This document shows positions 63,266 to 64,000 of a stretch of 64,000 nt of DNA, piece by piece. The notes under the pieces were generated by a model that did no database searches, was not told where the DNA came from, and worked only from the letters and a program-made list of their open reading frames with translations. Position 1 is the stretch's first letter. Each line of letters begins with the position of its first letter. Source of the DNA: Marinobacter salexigens (GTDB lineage Bacteria; Pseudomonadota; Gammaproteobacteria; Pseudomonadales; Oleiphilaceae); the NCBI RefSeq assembly GCF_018860765.1, contig NZ_JAHKPV010000001.1, positions 857,594 through 921,593 on the forward strand. Direction: 5' to 3'. The position numbers were made by a program, and so were the translations under genes.

Positions 63266-64000
63266 ACGATACGGTAGCTCGGACGATATGCGGATGTGCC
63301 CGGTAATTTCATGCGGTTCTGGGCCACAAACTGCTCCAACATAGCCTCTAGAGGTTTAATCAGGGTTGGGTCGCCCGCAATTTCAAACGGTCCCTTTTCC
63401 TGAATCTGTCGAATACCCCCTTCTTTTACGTTGCCAGCGACAATGCCACTGAAGGCCTTTCGCAGATTTGCCGCAATCAGGTGTACGGGCTGGTCACGGT
63501 GTAGTTCCAAAGCAAGCATACTCTTGTGATCCGGCTCGAACGGCTGCTGGAACACTGGGTCGATTTTTAGCATCCAGTTAAAATAGTATGCATCCTGCAT
63601 GGCACGGCGGAAGGTTTCGACATCGTGCATCCCCTTTTTCATTGCCTGTGCCACCCGCACTGGATCGTCGATGATGATTTCATACTTGTTGGCAGCCTCA
63701 TCCCCCAGAGCGTTGCGAATGAACTTGTCGATCATCTCGAAATACTCAGCGTTCTCTGGTCGTCCGGTAAATACCACAGGGAAGGGCAGGTCTGCGTTAT
63801 CCGGGTGCAACAGTATTCCGAGTAGGTAAAGGATTTCCTCTGCGGTACCTACGCCACCGGGGAAAACCACTACGCCATGGCCACAGCGTACGAAGGCTTC
63901 TAGCCGCTTTTCGATATCCGGCATTATCACCAGTTCGTTAACAATGGGGTTTGGTGCTTCAGCACCGATAATGCCGGGCTCGGTAATACCAATGTAGCGA
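63250..64000 (-). CDS. ppnN: Nucleotide 5'-monophosphate nucleosidase PpnN, 5' end cut by window edge
   Basis: The frame runs open to the right edge; about 249 C-terminal residues are visible, so the start codon is outside. The lysine-decarboxylase-like (LOG) motif is FPGGVGTAEE (visible as VVVFPGGVGTAEEIL), preceded by TEPGIIGAEAPNPIVNELV. Family enzymes cleave purine and pyrimidine nucleotides to base plus ribose 5-phosphate and answer to (p)ppGpp. It is convergent with the cytochrome gene. Confidence 0.93.
   Translation of the reverse strand, partial: RYIGITEPGIIGAEAPNPIVNELVIMPDIEKRLEAFVRCGHGVVVFPGGVGTAEEILYLLGILLHPDNADLPFPVVFTGRPENAEYFEMIDKFIRNALGDEAANKYEIIIDDPVRVAQAMKKGMHDVETFRRAMQDAYYFNWMLKIDPVFQQPFEPDHKSMLALELHRDQPVHLIAANLRKAFSGIVAGNVKEGGIRQIQEKGPFEIAGDPTLIKPLEAMLEQFVAQNRMKLPGTSAYRPSYRIVSTAA

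Noticed and set aside
1..64000. CRISPR arrays, tRNA or rRNA genes, transposases, integrases, prophage genes
   Set aside because: None seen on either strand by reading. A dedicated search (tRNAscan-SE, CRISPR finder) would be needed to be certain for tRNAs.

Overview
The window looks like a 64 kb piece of chromosome from a marine gammaproteobacterium, most probably Marinobacter or a close relative. This rests on protein-level recognition and gene order, not on a database search. Two blocks have the enterobacterial order: yrfG-hslR-hslO-pckA, and rsmD divergent from ftsY-ftsE-ftsX-rpoH. A complete proteobacterial dedicated sortase system, typical of marine Proteobacteria, is also present. I see no rRNA, tRNA, transposase, prophage or CRISPR array.

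Layout. 1-1373: 3' end of a class 3 lipase gene and a small partner gene. 1450-6543 (minus): pckA, hslO, hslR, yrfG, a small exported protein, mutM. 6708-7886: membrane fatty-acid desaturase. 7862-12668: rsmD (minus), then ftsY-ftsE-ftsX-rpoH, with a sigma-E-like promoter before rpoH. 12766-14596: a palindromic repeat, then a garR-like/hyi pair. 14705-16859: OmpR-type two-component system. 16856-20832: small genes, greB, acyl-CoA-binding protein, a periplasmic ATP-dependent DNA ligase (LigE-like) and a solute-binding protein. 21102-23746: YqjD/YqjE-like pair, an outer-membrane barrel and a DUF815 ATPase. 23756-30969: sortase system, with regulator, kinase and DUF3422 on minus and target plus sortase on plus. 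31017-36528: acyltransferase, MAPEG, OmpA-domain protein, rhomboid protease, zinc-ribbon membrane protein, SCO protein. 36601-41024: chemotaxis receptor and acnA. 41093-48215: a dense signalling cluster of two histidine kinases, an Hpt-REC-GGDEF protein, a REC-HDOD protein and a single-domain REC. 48257-54236: DUF2288, lysO, HD-GYP, tatD, a DadA-like oxidase and a methyltransferase. 54259-61534: OmpA/OprF-type porin, UvrD-like helicase, DUF2237-tmcA and an ankyrin lipoprotein. 61552-64000: enoyl-CoA hydratase-family protein, cytochrome c and ppnN cut by the right edge.

The most unusual signal is a family of three dispersed palindromic elements at 12766-12874, 28099-28217 and 57999-58189. They share a conserved core of about 53 nt but have copy-specific outer arms. 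The arms differ between copies, yet the two arms within each copy remain almost perfectly complementary. One copy lies in frame inside the leader of the sortase target gene. Another carries an extra 84 nt that folds into three consecutive hairpins. All three end 27-35 nt before an actual or possible plus-strand start codon. I do not recognise a named family for them.

Other points of note are an orphan terminator (17353-17377) that may end a small RNA, an apparently shared helical domain in two convergent membrane-protein genes (32871-35802), and the c-di-GMP-linked signalling cluster with an HD-GYP gene nearby.
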